Assembly: GCF_902167145.1 (NCBI RefSeq)
Contig: NC_050098.1
Span: 111,018,207-111,082,206, forward strand
DNA from: Zea mays
Taxonomy: Eukaryota; Streptophyta; Magnoliopsida; Poales; Poaceae
Length of the DNA stretch: 64,000 nt
Direction: 5' to 3'
The notes below the pieces were generated by a model, which searched no databases, was not told the origin of the DNA, and saw nothing but the letters and a program-made list of their open reading frames with translations. A program made the position numbers and the translations under genes. Numbering within the stretch: the stretch's first letter is position 1; every line of letters starts with the position of its first letter. This document shows positions 61,244 through 64,000 of this stretch, piece after piece.

Positions 61244-62273
61244 CTAATTGTTGGATTTGTTCTGCCTCGGATATGGGCAGTCTTTGATAAAATGTCGAGA
61301 TTTCCCACAATTGAAGCAGCCAGTTGAGGAGCTAGGGAGGGCAGGGAAACAAGCACCAGGGGCACTCGGCTGACTTATTGAAGTGGGGGCAGTGGCAGGG
61401 TGGATGAAGACAGGCTGTTTGAAGGGGTAGGAGGGTGGACGAGGTGAAGAACAGTTTTGATTGAAAGGTCGGATTACCAACCTTTGTCGCTTTTCAGGCC
61501 CCTGATTGGACCTGTCACCTCCGAATCCCTTCGATTTTCCTAGGCCTGTATGCTTAGCTTCAACTTCCATCGTTGTGCTGACAGCCCTGCTGTAGGAGAG
61601 ATCTAGGAAGGTGGCCATCTTTCTTTGAAGCCGGTCGTTGAGGCCTCTCATGAAACAATTCCTCTTTTTCAGGTCAGTATTAACTTGATCAATTGCATAC
61701 TGGGACAAATGATTGAATTTGTTGAGATACTGCCTAACAATATCTCCTCCTTGCTTGAGTCGCATGAATTCCTCCTGTTTCATGTGCAGCACTCCTTCTG
61801 GAATATAGTGCTCACGAAACGCCAATTTAAATTCGTCCCATGTGACCTGATGCCCGGCAGGTTGAATGGCCACATAATTTCCCCACCAAGTACTGGCAGG
61901 GCCTCTTAGCTGTTGAGGCGCGAACAACGACTTCTGGGTCTCAGTGCAACAGATGAGTCCAAATTTCTGCTCAATAACCCGTACCCACTCGTCGACTTCG
62001 AGAGGGTCTTTGGCTTTAACGAATAGTGGGGGACGGGTTTCCGAGAAATCCAGGTATGAAGTTTCACGGGGTCCCTGCGGATAGGCCCTTCCGCCTTGTT
62101 GCTGAAATTGATTTCCCGCCATTTCACGTAGAAAGCGGGTGTTGTCGGTGGTCGCATTGACCAAGGCAGCGATAGCCTCGGCCAACATTGGCGGTATAGA
62201 CGGTGGATTGGGCATGTCTTCCCGACCACGGGAAGTACCAACACTGTCATGTGCACGAGTCCTGGATGGCATC
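61244..62273 (-). CDS. gag: E gag
   Basis: About 342 codons from ATG 62273 (MPSRTRAHDSVG). It has a capsid domain of the Retrotrans_gag type (STWWGNYVAIQPAGHQVTWD, near 61870) and a zinc knuckle CFNCGKSRHFIKDCP near its end. The frame closes with TAG at 61246-61244, while homologous sequence continues beyond in the same frame toward the protease, so the stop probably cuts a gag-pol frame. The ATG directly follows TTTGCCTCAG, again splice-acceptor-like. The protein would form the particle around the element's RNA. Confidence 0.82.
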
Positions 62274-62416
62274 TGAGGCAAAGAAATATTTGGGAAAATA
62301 TAACATGCTGATATACACCATCATTTTACATTACAAGATGTAATGATACAGACTCATCTGTACAACATGACTTCATTACCTATTTTACATTAGTATTTTA
62401 ACTAAACTATACTACT
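62274..62416 (-). other. Spacer between upstream ORF and gag of E
   Basis: About 140 bp, A/T-rich and non-coding, ending in a splice-acceptor-like CTTTGCCTCAG before the gag ATG. Confidence 0.5.
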
Positions 62417-62736
62417 CTAGTTTTTGTCGTCCTTGGTTGCTTCACTGTCTGTTGTAGGGGACCGTTCGTCAGCCAGGTTCATTGAAGGAGGGGGCTTGAA
62501 AAGGTCCAATTCCCCACCAAGTGCTTCACCTGCTGTTCCAGAAGGTCCGGCTCCCATTCCAACAGGGTCGGCAGGTACATCTTGGTGCAGTCGCGAATAC
62601 AGTTCATGAACTTCCTCATGTAATGTATTGCAATACACCTGCAAGTTGTCAACGGCCGTGCTAAGCTCTGCCACACGAGCACGAGCTTTGGCTTCCCGGT
62701 CCCAAGCAAGGGAACGTGAATTGACAGCCCAATCGA
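62417..62736 (-). pseudogene. Upstream ORF of E, 3' part (cut by the CACTA-type element)
   Basis: The frame ends with TAG at 62417 and is open up to the insertion. It encodes an Ala/Arg/Glu-rich coiled-coil segment (ELSTAVDNLQVYC and LHEEVHELYSRLHQD) and an acidic tail. Its place between leader and gag equals that of the extra gene in T2, though I see no clear sequence match. Its start lies right of the window. Confidence 0.55.
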
Positions 62737-64000
62737 CACTACCGGAATTCGGGCCTTTGCCGAGTGCTGGCGGCTTTGCCGAGCGCCGCACTCGGCAAAG
62801 TTCTGCGCTCGGTAAAGAGCTTGTTTACCGAGTGCAGGACACTCGGCACAGCGAAACACTCGGCAAAGACTGCTTTGCCGAGCGGCAAACACTCGGCAAA
62901 GATGGCGCTCGGCAATGGGCCGTCAACGACCGTCAGCCTTTGCCGAGGGCCGAAAGCCAGCACTCGGCAAAGCAGATTCTTTGCCGAGTGTCAAATATCT
63001 AGCACTCAGCAAAGAGGGTCTTTACCGAGTGTCTTTTGTGGACACCCAGCAAAGCATTTTTTTATTTTTTTATTTTGGCCACCAAACTTTTCGTGATATG
63101 TTCCTACACTATGTAGACCTACATGTACAATTTTGGGACAATTATAACAGTGTTTTCAATAGCTTGTAGATTTAGCTCATTTATTTGAATTTCTTCGAAA
63201 AATTCAGATTTGAACTGCAGGTCACTCAAAACTTGAAAAACCGTGCATGCAAAAATGATATTCATGCTACTTAGCACAAGTTACGACCGATTTCAGGAGC
63301 GGACCGGAAACTTCAAGCAACATGCTCACTAAACATGGTCGTGAACTTGCCATCCACGTGTTTAAAAATTGTATAAAACACAAACAAAGTCAGAAAATCA
63401 TGAAACCTATCCATGTGTCATGATATCATATGTAGAGGCTGTGATAAAAATTTGAAAAAGTTTCGAGAAAGTTGAACGCACTATGTGTACAAACCTAAGA
63501 GATCCACATTGAAAATCTATGATTTCAAGTGTAGTTCTCTTAGGTTTATACACATAATGTCTCACAACTTTCTCCAAACATTCTAAAATTTTTATCACGG
63601 CCTCTACATATGATATCATGACACGTGGACAGGTTTCATGATTTTCTGAATTTGTTTGTGTTTTATAAAATTTTTAAACAGCTGGATGGCAAGTTCACGA
63701 CCATGTTGAGTGAGCATGGTGCTCGAAGTTTCCGTTCCGCTCCTAAAATCGGTCGTAACTTGTGCTAAATAGCATGGATATGATTTTTGCATGCACGGTT
63801 TTCCAAGTTTCGAGTGACTTGCAATTCAAATGTGATTTTTTCGAAGAAATTTAAATAAACGAACTAAATCTACTAGCTATAGAAAACACTTTTCTAATTG
63901 TCTCAAAATGGTACATGTAGGTCTATATAGTGTAGGAACACACCACAAACATTTTGGTTGGGAAAATAAAAAAAATGTAATTTGCCGAGTGTCCAGAAAC
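62737..64000. mobile_element. CACTA-type DNA transposon with a large inverted repeat (left part)
   Basis: The terminus reads CACTACCGGAATTCGGG, the form of a grass CACTA terminal inverted repeat. CGA (62734-62736) is the expected 3-bp target duplication. Subterminal copies of TTTGCCGAGTG and its complement CACTCGGCAAAG, in both orientations, fill 62750-63055. From 63036 to the window end the DNA is one inverted repeat centred at about 63519. No transposase is encoded in this part, so it is probably non-autonomous. Confidence 0.82.
63036..64000. repeat. Near-loopless inverted repeat, arms about 480 bp
   Basis: Paired anchors: 63281-63290 (TTACGACCGA) with 63749-63758, 63491-63502 (AAACCTAAGAGA) with 63536-63547, and 63041-63053 with 63981-63993. 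The position sums are 127034-127039, so there are almost no indels between arms. The right arm probably continues past the window. Confidence 0.92.

Larger units (their letters stand above)
53687..62736 (-). mobile_element. E: chromovirus (Gypsy), 5' end beyond the window
   Basis: The 3' LTR is 53687-57643, a polypurine tract follows at 57644-57664, and pol, gag and part of an upstream ORF run to 62736, where a CACTA-type element interrupts. The 5' LTR should lie right of the window. The candidate left target site is TCCGG (53682-53686). Confidence 0.82.

Overview
The window is plant nuclear DNA from a large grass genome, most like maize. Almost every base can be assigned to nested LTR retrotransposons, with one CACTA-type DNA transposon at the right edge. 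I find no host gene, tRNA, rRNA or CRISPR array. The grounds for maize are a Grande-like Tat element of about 13.96 kb with 630-bp LTRs, Sirevirus (Copia) elements with repeated polypurine boxes, and Tekay-type chromoviruses with LTRs of 3-4 kb. Family names rest on structure and memory, not on a database search.

Layout. (1) 1-19301: 3' end of Sirevirus A (+). Its 3' LTR (824-1553 plus 18858-19301) is split by the Grande-like element (1554-18852), whose own 3' LTR is split by a 3.3-kb solo chromovirus LTR (15050-18381). (2) 19302-50642: old chromovirus T1 (-). Sirevirus B (19552-28371) sits in its left LTR and a younger relative, T2 (36606-49059), in its right LTR. (3) 50643-50923: sliver of an old Sirevirus pol (-), the apparent target of T1. 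(4) 50924-51299: start of a chromovirus LTR (+), cut by Tat-type element D (+, 51300-53686), cut by chromovirus E (-, 53687-62736), cut by a CACTA-type element (62737 to past the window end). Target-site duplications (TSDs) support the order: AGAAT/GGAAT for Grande, CCCAA for the solo LTR, GGGAG for Sirevirus B, AGTAT for T2. Nesting is five levels deep on both sides.

Coding content. Each element has the usual gag, protease, RT, RNase H and integrase order, and all copies are broken. Most premature stops look like single CAG-to-TAG or CGA-to-TGA changes, as expected from deamination of methylated CHG and CG sites. Two accessory genes stand out. Grande carries, antisense to pol, a gene with a PF04195-like domain and coiled coils. 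It can be read as four exons whose GT-AG introns keep phase, and hairpin tandem repeats separate it from the convergent pol gene. T2 carries an extra gene between its primer-binding site and gag; its predicted N-terminus (A-R-L-R-H-T-A-R-K-S) closely resembles the histone H3 tail around Lys9, while the same element encodes a chromodomain. The CACTA-type element contains a nearly loopless inverted repeat of about 1 kb.
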